A stretch of DNA of 11,037 bases from an uncultured Eubacteriales bacterium (GCA_900550955.1 URUF01000062.1:1-11037); one strand, 5' to 3'; positions 1 through 7,083 are shown, counted from the stretch's first letter. Made by a program: numbers and translations. Notes: generated by a model not told the origin, from the sequence alone.

Positions 1-148
1 GCGGGTCTGCGGCCCTCCAAGCCTCCCATGGGGGTTTCTCGACAGGCTGTGCGCCAGCCCGTAGGGGCTGGCGCTGCGGTTTGCATATTTCATAGGGGCT
101 TCATGGCAATCACGTAAGGGACGTGCGGGAGAGCCCCTGCCCGCGCCT
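1..148. other. left-edge non-coding segment with strong hairpin
   Basis: No convincing gene is visible here. The main structure is a perfect 10-bp stem at 51-60/65-74 (GCGCCAGCCC / GGGCTGGCGC) with loop GTAG. It is not followed by a clear T run on either strand. A second dyad pairs AGGGGCT near 93 with AGCCCCT near 133 and encloses a small CACGT/ACGTG hairpin. These may serve as the 3' end signal of the minus-strand operon that stops at 149, or may be the end of a structured RNA entering from the left. The function is unresolved. Confidence 0.35.
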
Positions 149-1003
149 TTACCTTTTGCGGCGGAACGCGTCAATCAGCACGTTCAGGCCAAACAGGCTG
201 AAAAGCCACCCCAGGGGCGAGCAGCCGCATCCATAGCTGCGGTAGCTGCCGTTGCGGCCGCGCCGCGCCTTGCGCACCGGGTCGCTTTGCCCGAATATGA
301 TCAGGATCAGCACCGCCAGCACAATCCAGCCGCCCGCGCTCAGGCCGTTTGCGCGGGATTCGTGCTGCTCGTGGTAGACCTGGTAATCCTCGCTGCTGTC
401 GCGGATGGCGTCCATCACCTCGTCCCACAGCTGCGAGCCATAGGCCTGCGCCTGGGCTTTTTGGGTGGCGGCCGCCTGCGTGTTGCCAAATAGCTTGCCC
501 AGGCTTATGCGCTCGCCCGTCTGCTTTTCCAAAAGCGCGTTAAAGGCGGTAAAGTAGGCGTTGAACGCCGCGTCGTATTGCTGGCTGCGGAACAGCGCGC
601 TGAAAGTGGAGCTGGTATAGAGAAGGTTTTCCGCGTTCTTTTCGCCCAGGAGCGCCTTTGCCTCCGCGCCCATGGCCGTGGCGAAGCTATCCTCGCCCGC
701 GGCGCCCAGCAGGAGCACGTCCTCCTTGCCCAGCTCCCACTTTTCAAACAGCGTTTGGGCATAGGTGCGGGCCTCCATGCCGTCCAGGAAATGCACGATG
801 GCCACATGCAGGCGCACATCCGTTTCATCCTCTACCTTTTGGGCATATTCGGCAATATCCGCCGCTGTTTGGGCGCTTAGCACGTTCGCGTCGTCGGTTA
901 CAACGCCGCGCTGGGCGGGCAGGCGCACCGCGGCAAAGGCCGAAAGCGGCAGCGCCGTCAGCAGCAGGCACAGGGCGAGCATTTTTTTCATAGCGTATTT
1001 CAT
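149..1003 (-). CDS. TPM-domain (YgcG-like) exported membrane protein
   Basis: This 284-residue protein belongs to the TPM/YgcG family. Residues 1-24 form a signal peptide with a hydrophobic core and a likely cut after AFA. Residues about 33-165 form the TPM domain. It opens with the family-typical GVVTDDANVLS stretch and contains a VLLLG segment followed by a short acidic turn and the strand leading to MGAEAKALL. A linker rich in A, Q and E (175-220) precedes one membrane helix at about 225-238. A short basic, glycine-rich tail follows (GSYRSYGCG, ending FRRKR). The start at 1003 is favoured because an AAGGGGG ribosome site (1014-1020) lies 10 bases upstream, while the next Met (codon 5) is too far away. 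It is the last gene of the operon, 15 bases after the lemA-like gene. TPM proteins often sit beside LemA genes; in other families the domain has been linked to membrane-protein turnover and photosystem II repair. The substrate here is unknown. Confidence 0.85.
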   Translation of the reverse strand: MKYAMKKMLALCLLLTALPLSAFAAVRLPAQRGVVTDDANVLSAQTAADIAEYAQKVEDETDVRLHVAIVHFLDGMEARTYAQTLFEKWELGKEDVLLLGAAGEDSFATAMGAEAKALLGEKNAENLLYTSSTFSALFRSQQYDAAFNAYFTAFNALLEKQTGERISLGKLFGNTQAAATQKAQAQAYGSQLWDEVMDAIRDSSEDYQVYHEQHESRANGLSAGGWIVLAVLILIIFGQSDPVRKARRGRNGSYRSYGCGCSPLGWLFSLFGLNVLIDAFRRKR

Positions 1004-1018
1004 CTCTTGCGCGCCCCC

Positions 1019-1564
1019 TTACTCGTACAGCGCGCAGGGCTCAACGCCCAGCAGGCTTGCCAGCACGCCCGATACAGGGCTTGAAAGCTGGCTGTTAAAA
1101 TCCCTCGCGGCCTGGTTGTAGGTGGTTACCACCGCGCTTGCGCGCAGGCTCTGCAAATCCGAAACCAGCATATCCAAATACCGCCGGTCGCGCTCGCTTT
1201 GCTGAAAGCTTGCGGTTTCCGTTAGCTTTGCGCTTACGGCGCTCACGGCTTCCTCCAGCCTGGCGTCCTGCGCCTTCTTATCTGAAAGCCTTCCCCCGGC
1301 GGCGCGCAGCGCCTTGGCTGCGGCCTCCAGGGCCGTTACGTCCGCATCCGCCTGCGGCAGGTGGCGGCGCGCCACCACGCACAGGTTCAGGCCGTCCGCG
1401 CCGCGGTAGCTAAGCACGTCCATCAGGCCGTTTTCCCCCTCCAGGAGGGCGGTCACCTGGCGGCGCTCGTCGGCAAAGCCGCTTACCGTGCCAAACACCA
1501 GACCAAATACAACCAGCGCAAGCGAAATCAATACGCATACGCCAATGGGCAGTTTCCATTTCAT
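1019..1564 (-). CDS. divergent LemA-family membrane protein
   Basis: This 181-residue protein has an N-terminal membrane helix (about 5-28) and a mostly helical remainder predicted to lie outside the membrane. The C-terminal stretch, with YNQAARDFN at 149-157 then SPVSGVLASLLGV and a final YE, matches the LemA-family ending (YN..R.YN, a proline turn, LA..LGF, aromatic-E). The middle helices and N-terminal half are divergent: the usual LemA motif rich in R, D and L after the helix is replaced by a GLMDVLSYRGADGLN segment. I therefore call it LemA-like rather than a canonical LemA. An AAAGGAAA ribosome site about 10 bases upstream supports the start. It lies 27 bases after the telA-like gene and 15 bases before the TPM gene. 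The LemA-TPM pair is common in bacteria; its biochemical role is poorly known. Confidence 0.7.
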   Translation of the reverse strand: MKWKLPIGVCVLISLALVVFGLVFGTVSGFADERRQVTALLEGENGLMDVLSYRGADGLNLCVVARRHLPQADADVTALEAAAKALRAAGGRLSDKKAQDARLEEAVSAVSAKLTETASFQQSERDRRYLDMLVSDLQSLRASAVVTTYNQAARDFNSQLSSPVSGVLASLLGVEPCALYE

Positions 1565-1591
1565 TTGTTGCAGATTTCCTTTCGGTTAGGC

Positions 1592-2788
1592 TTACTGCTT
1601 TAGCTCAAGCAGCTTCTTTTTCAGCTCGGTTTCCATGGTGATTAGCTGCTTCTCGGCCTCCGCGCGCTGGGTGCGGCCCTCGTCCTGGATACGCATTACC
1701 TCGTTGATGGTATCGATCAGGCTTTGGTTGGTTTCCACCAGCGTTTGCAGGTCGATAATGCCGCGCTCTGCCTCGCGCGCCGTTTCGATAGTGCCGGTTT
1801 TGAGCGCCGCGGCGTTTTTCTTAAGCAGCTCGTTGGTCATATCGGTTACGGCGGTCTGCGCCTTGAGGGCTTCCTGGCTGCGGTGCATGCCCAGGGCAAT
1901 CACAATCTGGCTTTTCCACAGCGGCAGGGTGTTGGAAAGCGTGCTTTGAATGCGCTCCACCAGCAGGCTGTCGTTGTTTTGCAAAAGGCGGATTTGGGGA
2001 GCCATTTGCAAAGCCACCTGGCGGGTCAACTTCAAATCGTGCAGCTTTTTTTCAAAACGGTCGCAGTTAGCCGCCATATCGTTGGCGCGCTGCGCGTCCA
2101 TCGCGTCGCCGCTTTGGGCGGCCTTGTCCATAAGCTCCTTGAGCGTGGTGGCGCGCACCTCGGCCAGCTTTTTTTCGCCGGCGATGATGTACATCGTCAG
2201 CTCCTTAAAGTACTGGGTGTTCATATCGTAGAGATGGTTGAACATGCTCACATCCTTGAGCAGCTGCACCTGATGCTCCTCCAGCGCGGTGGCGATGGTA
2301 TCCACGTTGGCCTCTACCTTATCGTACTTCACCTGCATATCGCTGACGGCCTTTTTGGCGTTCCAGAACAGGCCGCCCAGGCCCTTGGGCTTTTCCGTGC
2401 CTTCGCTGAAGCCCTTGATCTCGCCCACCAGCTTTACCAGCATATCGCCCACCTCGCCGGTATCGTTGGTGCGCACGGTCGCCAGGACGCTATCGCTGAA
2501 ATCGGCGATTTTTTTCTGTCCCTCCGCGCCGTAGAGCAGCACATGATCGCTGTTGGTGATGTCGATTTTGCTTACAAAGTCCTCGATGGCCTTTTTGTCC
2601 TCGTCGCTGAGCATGGAAGTATCCATTTCCCGCACGGCCTGGCTGGCGGCCCCGGCGGCGGCGGCTGCCGGCGCGGGCGCGGTTTCCAGCTGGGCCACGG
2701 CTTCCTCCAGCGCGGCCTTGTCCTGCGCCATGGAGGAGGGGTTCAGCGTCAGGGTAGGGGTGGCGGGGGCCTGCGTATTCTCGGTCAT
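1592..2788 (-). CDS. TelA-family 'toxic anion resistance' protein
   Basis: This 398-residue soluble protein belongs to the TelA family (PF05816), whose B. subtilis member is YaaN. Residues 1-60 are low complexity and rich in A, P and Q. The conserved core starts near 80 and includes YGAEGQKKIADFSDSVLA (86-103) and the GEVGDMLVKLVGEIKGF block (111-127). A long helical, probably coiled-coil region follows to the C-terminus, which is rich in E, K and L. There is no signal peptide or membrane helix. The start at 2788 is chosen because AGGAGG (2798-2803) lies 9 bases upstream; a longer in-frame reading to 2869 would overlap the end of the xpaC-like gene and lacks such a site. Family members are linked genetically to tellurite and antibiotic or envelope stress tolerance, but the molecular activity is unknown. 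The xpaC-telA gene pair is conserved in Firmicutes, so these two proteins probably act together at the membrane. Confidence 0.88.
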   Translation of the reverse strand: MTENTQAPATPTLTLNPSSMAQDKAALEEAVAQLETAPAPAAAAAGAASQAVREMDTSMLSDEDKKAIEDFVSKIDITNSDHVLLYGAEGQKKIADFSDSVLATVRTNDTGEVGDMLVKLVGEIKGFSEGTEKPKGLGGLFWNAKKAVSDMQVKYDKVEANVDTIATALEEHQVQLLKDVSMFNHLYDMNTQYFKELTMYIIAGEKKLAEVRATTLKELMDKAAQSGDAMDAQRANDMAANCDRFEKKLHDLKLTRQVALQMAPQIRLLQNNDSLLVERIQSTLSNTLPLWKSQIVIALGMHRSQEALKAQTAVTDMTNELLKKNAAALKTGTIETAREAERGIIDLQTLVETNQSLIDTINEVMRIQDEGRTQRAEAEKQLITMETELKKKLLELKQ

Positions 2789-2822
2789 ATCAATCGTCCT
2801 CCTGTTCTTTGCTGCGGGGGAA

Positions 2823-3716
2823 TTATTTGCCGCTGTGCTCGGGATCCTGCGCCATGGCGCCCTCGCCATAGGCGGGGTACATGCCGCCGTTTAGGGTAGG
2901 GGCTTGCGGCTGATGCGCCTGCGCCTGCTCCACGGCGCTGGCCACCTGGGCCTCCACGCCGCTTTGCGCGCGGGAGCGCTCCCTGGCAAGGCGCGTGGCC
3001 TCGCGGTCGATGCGGGCGGCCTCGCGCGCCTGCGCGGCGGCGCGCTCCAAATCGCCTTCGGTAAGTCCGTCGCGCTTGAGCATCTGCTCCAGCACGTCTA
3101 TATCGGTCGTAATATCCAATACGTCGTCGCGGTAAAGATTATCCAGCATCTTTTCGCAGCCCTTGAGCACCACGCCCAGCGCGTCGTCTATGCGGCGGCG
3201 GGCGGCCACGGCCTCCGCGCCGCTTACGCCGCGCTCGTCAAGCATGCGGTAGCCCTTCACAATTTTGAGCGTTGTGGGCAGGTAATACGCCATGAATTTG
3301 CGAATTTGCGGGGCTTTGGCGGGCTTGTCGTATACGGCCCGGAAAATTTCCGCGCACTGGTTTTCCAGCGCGTCCAGCTTTTCTGAAAGCGACGAATCGG
3401 GGATTTTGTCGTTTTCGGCGCGGATTTCGGCAATCATCTCGCGGCCTTTTTGCAAAAGCTCATCTACGTCGGGGTTGCCGGTATCGCCCTGCACCTTTTT
3501 CAGGCTTTCGGGCGTTTCTTCCTTCACAGTCAAGTCCAGCCCCTGGGCCATCGTGAGGATGATCGCCCCGGCAAAGCCGCTCAGCGCGAACGCCAGCACA
3601 TAGCCGCCCAGGCTGTGCGGGTGAAACAGCACCGAGTACAGCGCAAATACCGCGCCAAACGCCAGAAAGCCCGCGCCCAGTCCCTTCTGTTTTTGAGGTT
3701 TCGCCTTTTTGCTCAT
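2823..3716 (-). CDS. xpaC: XpaC-family membrane protein (5-bromo-4-chloroindolyl phosphate hydrolysis family)
   Basis: This 297-residue protein begins with a basic KK-rich N-terminus and two adjacent membrane helices (about 14-31 and 37-59). A long cytoplasmic helical domain follows. The hallmark of the family is RKFMAYYLPTTLKIVKGY at 139-156. The C-terminal 80 residues are rich in A, R, E and Q and probably form a coiled coil and a disordered tail. The start is supported by an AAGGAG ribosome site about 10 bases upstream. It is the first gene of the minus-strand operon, and the telA-like gene starts 34 bases after its stop, the same order as xpaC-yaaN in Bacillus subtilis. The family name comes from hydrolysis of an indicator dye (X-phos) in an early assay; no catalytic motif of a known phosphatase is visible, so enzymatic activity is doubtful. 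A membrane anchor or partner for the TelA-like protein is the more cautious inference. Confidence 0.87.
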   Translation of the reverse strand: MSKKAKPQKQKGLGAGFLAFGAVFALYSVLFHPHSLGGYVLAFALSGFAGAIILTMAQGLDLTVKEETPESLKKVQGDTGNPDVDELLQKGREMIAEIRAENDKIPDSSLSEKLDALENQCAEIFRAVYDKPAKAPQIRKFMAYYLPTTLKIVKGYRMLDERGVSGAEAVAARRRIDDALGVVLKGCEKMLDNLYRDDVLDITTDIDVLEQMLKRDGLTEGDLERAAAQAREAARIDREATRLARERSRAQSGVEAQVASAVEQAQAHQPQAPTLNGGMYPAYGEGAMAQDPEHSGK

Positions 3717-3781
3717 CAGCTTGCTCCTTCATTCCTTACAGGGCCGCGCCTTTGCGGCGGCTGCTTCGCTTAACGTAATGG

Positions 3782-3810
3782 ATTATATCATAAAACCGTT
3801 TGCATGAAAA
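3782..3810 (-). promoter_or_regulatory. sigma-A promoter (extended -10) of the xpaC operon
   Basis: On the minus strand a perfect TATAAT (3782-3787) is preceded by TG at the extended -10 position. It lies 17 bases downstream of TTTTCA (3805-3810), a 4/6 match to the -35 consensus. Transcription would start near 3775, giving a leader of about 60 bases before the xpaC-like start at 3716. It is divergent from the trp transporter promoter about 130 bases away. No other promoter is apparent within the four-gene operon. Confidence 0.7.
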
Positions 3811-3941
3811 GGAAAACACGGCGCAAAGCCGCTATAAGGACGCTGAAAATAGGATTAGAATTTGCTAAACGTCCGTTTGCGCTTTGGAGGGTTCGCACGT
3901 GGCTTTCCAGAAAAAACAAGCAAAAAACATTTCAAAACCGC

Positions 3942-3970
3942 TTGACATTCGTTTCAAACCGGGGTATGAT
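3942..3970 (+). promoter_or_regulatory. sigma-A promoter of the T-box/transporter operon
   Basis: A consensus TTGACA (3942-3947) and TATGAT (3965-3970) are separated by exactly 17 bases. Transcription would start near 3977, just before the T-box leader. A near-repeat, TTTCAAAACCG (3930-3940) and TTTCAAACCGG (3952-3962), lies 22 bases apart on either side of the -35 element, so a regulator could bind here in addition to the T-box. Confidence 0.85.
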
Positions 3971-3976
3971 ACACCC

Positions 3977-4258
3977 AATCCAAAACCGTTGAGGGAGAGG
4001 AGTAACCGTCAAAAAGGCGCAGCAAAGGGAGCCGTGAAGAGTGTGACCACGGCGTGCGGCATGGCGGCGAATGGACTTCCGAGGGCGGCGGCGAAAGCTT
4101 TTGTATAAGGCCGTAGCAGCTGACGGGATCCCACACCCGTTATCCAGGTGGCACGTATGATGGTACGTGATAATGAGCCCGCTAATTGGCGGGGAACTGA
4201 GTGGCACCGCGGAAATACCGCCTCAGGCAACGAGCAACGTTGCTTGGGGCGTTTTTTC
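3977..4258 (+). promoter_or_regulatory. T-box riboswitch leader, tryptophan-specific
   Basis: This is a complete transcriptional T-box leader that senses uncharged tRNA. Stem I holds the AGTA (4001-4004) and GAA (4069-4071) elements of the specifier loop, followed by TGG at 4072-4074 and a purine. TGG is the tryptophan codon. The distal arm has the GCCGTG/CACGGC stem around an AAGAGTGTGAC loop. Stem III-like hairpins follow, including CACGTA/TACGTG (about 4151-4168). The antiterminator is formed by CTGAG (4197-4201), the bulge TGGCACC (4202-4208), GCGG (4209-4212), then CCGC (4218-4221) and CTCAG (4222-4226). The fourth base of the TGGN bulge is C, which pairs with discriminator G73, the base used by bacterial tRNA-Trp. 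The codon and the discriminator agree, so tryptophan specificity is well supported. Low tryptophan would raise expression of the downstream transporter. Confidence 0.92.
4219..4257 (+). terminator. regulated intrinsic terminator of the T-box
   Basis: A 14-bp fully paired stem (4219-4232 with 4238-4251, including two G-U pairs) has a five-base loop, AGCAA, and is followed by six T residues (4252-4257). Its 5' arm shares CCGC/CTCAG (4218-4226) with the antiterminator, so the two structures exclude each other. This is the off state when tRNA-Trp is charged. Confidence 0.9.
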
Positions 4259-4296
4259 ATTCCCCAAAATCAACAAACGAAAGGATGGACTGACTT

Positions 4297-5280
4297 ATGA
4301 CTATGCTGAAAAAACTGACCGCTCTGGTACTGGCAATGCTTTTGACCCTGGGCGTTTCCGCCTGCGCTATGGCTGAAAATAAGGTTTACACCATTGGCAT
4401 CGCTCAGTTTGCGGAACATCCCAGCCTGGATAACTGCCGCGAGGGCTTTATCCAGGGCCTGGCGGAGATGGGCTATGTGGAAGGCGAGAACGTGCGCTTT
4501 ATCGTGCAGAACGCGCAGGCGGATATGGGCCTGTCGCAGCAGATTGCCCAGCAGCTTGCGCAGGAATGCGACCTGGTGTGCGCCATCGCCACCCCCATGG
4601 CCCAGGCTGCCTTCAACGCCTGCCTGGACAGCGGCAAGCCCGTTATCTACACCGCCGTGAGCGACCCCGTAGCCGCCATGCTGGCTAACGAGGAGGGCAA
4701 GAGCGATAAGAACGTGACCGGCACCTGCGACCTGCTGCCCGTGGAGGCCCAGCTCAAGCTCATCCGCGCCTTCCTGCCGGAAGCCAAGAAGATCGGCATC
4801 CTCTACACCACCAGCGAAACCAATTCCGAGAGCCAGCTCAAGCTGTACCAGGATCTGGCCGGGCAGTATGGCTTTGAGATCGTTCCCAGCGGCATTTCCA
4901 CCGGCGCGGACATCCCCCTGGCCTGCGACAGCCTGCTTCCCCAGGTGGACTGCCTTACCAACCTGACGGACAACACCGTGGTGAGCTACCTGGCGGTTGT
5001 GCTGGACAAGGCCAACGCCGCCGGAAAGCCCGTGTTTGGCAGCGAGATTGAGCAGGTGAAGAACGGCTGCATCGCCTCCGAGGGCGTGGAGTACGTATCC
5101 CTGGGCCAGCAGACTGGCCGCATGGCCGCCGAGGTGCTGGGTGGCGCGTTCGCCGGGGATATCCCCTTCTACTCCAGCGAGGGCGGCGAGATGTGCTACA
5201 ACCTGGCCGTGGCCGAGGCGCTTGGCGTAACCATCCCTGAGGATGAGCTTGCCCGCGGCGCCGCCGTTACCAAGGACTGA
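4297..5280 (+). CDS. trpX: ABC transporter substrate-binding protein, probable tryptophan (TrpX type)
   Basis: This 327-residue binding protein belongs to the ABC_sub_bind family (PF04392). The N-terminus has KK followed by a hydrophobic stretch and VSAC at 20-23, which fits a lipobox with Cys23 as the lipidated residue. AMA at 24-26 could alternatively be a signal peptidase I site. The mature two-lobed domain runs from about 30 to 325. Typical family segments are YTIGIAQFAEHPSLDNCREG (31-50), a region like IATPMAQAAF, PVIYTAVSDPV, KKIGILYTTSETNSE and the C-terminal EVLGGAFAGDIPFYSSEGGE. The start at 4297 has an AAGGA-type site (4281-4285) about 11 bases upstream; Met3 would be too distant. 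The transport substrate is inferred from the tryptophan T-box upstream, as for the predicted TrpXYZ system of Firmicutes; sequence alone would not distinguish other amino acids or aromatic ligands. Confidence 0.85.
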   Translation: MTMLKKLTALVLAMLLTLGVSACAMAENKVYTIGIAQFAEHPSLDNCREGFIQGLAEMGYVEGENVRFIVQNAQADMGLSQQIAQQLAQECDLVCAIATPMAQAAFNACLDSGKPVIYTAVSDPVAAMLANEEGKSDKNVTGTCDLLPVEAQLKLIRAFLPEAKKIGILYTTSETNSESQLKLYQDLAGQYGFEIVPSGISTGADIPLACDSLLPQVDCLTNLTDNTVVSYLAVVLDKANAAGKPVFGSEIEQVKNGCIASEGVEYVSLGQQTGRMAAEVLGGAFAGDIPFYSSEGGEMCYNLAVAEALGVTIPEDELARGAAVTKD

Positions 5281-5303
5281 TTTCTGCCGCGTTGGATTCC
5301 TTG

Positions 5304-5356
5304 GCCGTCCGCATGCTGGATGCGTGCGGACGGCATACGCGCGCCGCGCATATGCC
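5304..5356 (+). other. two abutting RNA hairpins between trpX and trpY
   Basis: A 13-bp stem (5304-5316 with 5322-5334, one G-U pair, loop TGGAT) abuts a second stem, GGCATA-C-GCGC with GCGC-A-TATGCC (5332-5356). The two share the bases GGC at 5332-5334. Neither is followed by a T run, so they are unlikely to be ordinary terminators. Strong stems after a binding-protein gene often slow 3' decay and raise the level of the binding protein relative to the membrane subunits; that is the inference here. Confidence 0.55.
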
Positions 5357-5391
5357 GCCATATCAGGCGCAAAATATACGGAGGAATACGC

Positions 5392-6273
5392 ATGGGCATC
5401 TTTATTGGCATTTTGGAGGAGGGGCTCATCTATGCGCTGCTGGCGCTGGGTGTGCTGATTACCTACCGCGTACTGGATTTTCCCGACCTGACGGTGGATT
5501 CGTCCTTTCCGCTGGGCGCGGCGGTCAGCGCTATTTTAACGGTGAACGGCACGCCGCCTGTGCTTACGCTGTTTGCGGCCCTGTTCGCGGGGGCCGCCGC
5601 GGGGCTGGTAACGGGCGTTATCCACGTCAAGTGCCATGTGCGCGATCTGTTAAGCGGCATCATCACCATGACGGGCCTGTATTCCATCAACCTGCGCATC
5701 GCTGGGCGCGCCAACCTGCCTTTCTTTAATAAGGAAACGATTTTTGACAACGCCCTTGTGCGCGGCCTGCCCAGCGTGCTCCAGCCCTATTCCAAGGTGC
5801 TGGTGGTGCTTGTGATCGTGCTGATTGTAAAGCTTGTGCTGGACCTGTTTATGAACACCAAGGCGGGCTTTTTGCTGCGCGCTGTGGGCGATAACCCCGC
5901 CGTGGTGGCGACCCTGGCCCGCGACGGCGGCATGGTAAAAATTGAGGGCCTTGTGATCGCCAACGCTATGGTGGCCCTGGCCGGCGCGGTAATGGCCCAA
6001 AAAAACCGCGTGTTTGAAATTTCCATGGGCACGGGCGCGATGGTCTTTGGCCTTGCGGCGGTGATCATCGGCGTGAACATTTTTAAAAACCGGCAGCGCG
6101 TAAACAGCTCCACGGCGGCCATCGTAGGCAGCATCATTTATAAGGCTTGCGTGGCGCTGGCCCTTTCCATGGGGTTGGTGCCGCAGGATTTGAAGCTGGT
6201 TACGGCGGTGCTGTTCCTGATTATCCTTATGCTGGGCGGCGCGCGCAGGAAGAAGGTGAAGTTCCGTGCTTGA
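5392..6273 (+). CDS. trpY: ABC transporter permease, probable tryptophan (TrpY type)
   Basis: This 293-residue permease belongs to the branched-chain-type family (PF02653). It has eight or nine hydrophobic segments; the clearest are about 5-24, 58-78, 132-152, 190-210, 217-238 and 268-286. The cytoplasmic loop GFLLRAVGDNP (about 158-170) is the coupling-helix signature of the family and would contact the ATPase. The C-terminus is basic (RRKKVKFRA), as expected for a cytoplasmic end. The start at 5392 is set by GGAGG (5380-5384) seven bases upstream; an in-frame Met at 5320 falls inside the intercistronic hairpins and has no ribosome site. The stop overlaps the ATPase gene start by 8 bases, indicating translational coupling. 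With the binding protein and ATPase it forms the presumed tryptophan importer. Confidence 0.86.
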   Translation: MGIFIGILEEGLIYALLALGVLITYRVLDFPDLTVDSSFPLGAAVSAILTVNGTPPVLTLFAALFAGAAAGLVTGVIHVKCHVRDLLSGIITMTGLYSINLRIAGRANLPFFNKETIFDNALVRGLPSVLQPYSKVLVVLVIVLIVKLVLDLFMNTKAGFLLRAVGDNPAVVATLARDGGMVKIEGLVIANAMVALAGAVMAQKNRVFEISMGTGAMVFGLAAVIIGVNIFKNRQRVNSSTAAIVGSIIYKACVALALSMGLVPQDLKLVTAVLFLIILMLGGARRKKVKFRA

Positions 6274-7039
6274 GCTTCGCGATATCAGCAAGGTCTATTC
6301 CCCCGGCACGGTGAACGAAAACTGCCTGTTCCGGCATTTCAGCCTATCCATTCCGGACGGTCAGTTTGTAAGCGTGGTCGGCTCCAACGGAAGCGGCAAA
6401 ACCAGCATGCTAAACCTCCTGTGCGGATCCATCCCCGTGGACGAGGGCAGCATCCTCATGGACGGGCGCGATATTACCCGGCTTAGCGAGCATAAGCGTT
6501 ACCGTACCATTGGCCGCGTATACCAAAACCCCGCCATGGGCACCTGCGGCAGCATGACCCTGCTTGAAAACATGGCCATGGCGGATAACAAGAACCGCCC
6601 GTACAGCATTACGCCCGGCATCAACCGCAAGCGCGTGGCCTATTACCGCGAGCTGCTCAGCCAGCTGGGCCTGGGCCTGGAGGACAAGCTGAACATCCCC
6701 GTGGCCTCCCTAAGCGGCGGCCAACGCCAGGCGGTCGCGCTGCTGATGTGCACGCTCACGCCCATTTCCTTTTTGATTCTGGACGAGCATACCGCCGCGC
6801 TCGACCCCAAAACCGCCGAGATCATCATGCGGCTTACCGGCAGGCTGGTGCGCGAAAAGAAGCTGACTACGCTGATGGTCACGCACAACCTGCGCTACGC
6901 CCTTGAATACGGCGACCGCCTCCTTATGCTGCATGAAGGCCGGGCCGTGCTTGACAAATCCGGCCCCGAAAAGGCGGCGCTCTCCCTGGAAAGCATCCTT
7001 TCCCTTTTTAACGAGATCAGCATCGAGTGCGGCAACTAG
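6266..7039 (+). CDS. trpZ: ABC transporter ATPase, probable tryptophan (TrpZ type)
   Basis: This 257-residue cytoplasmic ATPase energises the importer. All nucleotide-binding elements are present: Walker A GSNGSGKT (39-46), Q-loop Gln87, signature LSGGQRQ (149-155), Walker B LILDE (170-174) with catalytic Glu174, D-loop ALD (178-180) and H-loop His207 (VTHN). It starts with GTG at 6266, overlapping the permease stop by 8 bases. The ribosome site AAGGTG (6253-6258) lies inside the permease gene. Length and motifs are normal for the family. It closes the operon; a probable terminator follows at 7084-7125. The tryptophan assignment rests on the T-box, not on the ATPase itself. Confidence 0.9.
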   Translation: MLELRDISKVYSPGTVNENCLFRHFSLSIPDGQFVSVVGSNGSGKTSMLNLLCGSIPVDEGSILMDGRDITRLSEHKRYRTIGRVYQNPAMGTCGSMTLLENMAMADNKNRPYSITPGINRKRVAYYRELLSQLGLGLEDKLNIPVASLSGGQRQAVALLMCTLTPISFLILDEHTAALDPKTAEIIMRLTGRLVREKKLTTLMVTHNLRYALEYGDRLLMLHEGRAVLDKSGPEKAALSLESILSLFNEISIECGN

Positions 7040-7083
7040 AGGCCGCGCCCAACGGTGATACCAAAAACTATGTCAAACAGCAT

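Noticed and set aside
1..115. Open plus-strand frame entering from the left edge
   Set aside because: The peptide has no recognisable motif, and the segment is dominated by a hairpin, so it is more likely non-coding.
2789..2869. Longer in-frame start for the telA-like gene
   Set aside because: It would overlap the 3' end of the xpaC-like gene and lacks a good ribosome site, while the Met at 2788 has AGGAGG nine bases upstream.
1724..2899. 391-codon open frame on the plus strand
   Set aside because: It is antisense to the telA-like gene, is rich in H, G and L as expected for a shadow frame, and resembles no family.
4270..5361. 363-codon open frame on the minus strand
   Set aside because: It lies opposite the binding-protein gene, which has a T-box, signal peptide and clear family match; the antisense product is compositionally odd.
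5320..5391. Upstream start for the permease
   Set aside because: The extra codons fall inside the intercistronic hairpins and have no ribosome site, while GGAGG precedes the Met at 5392.
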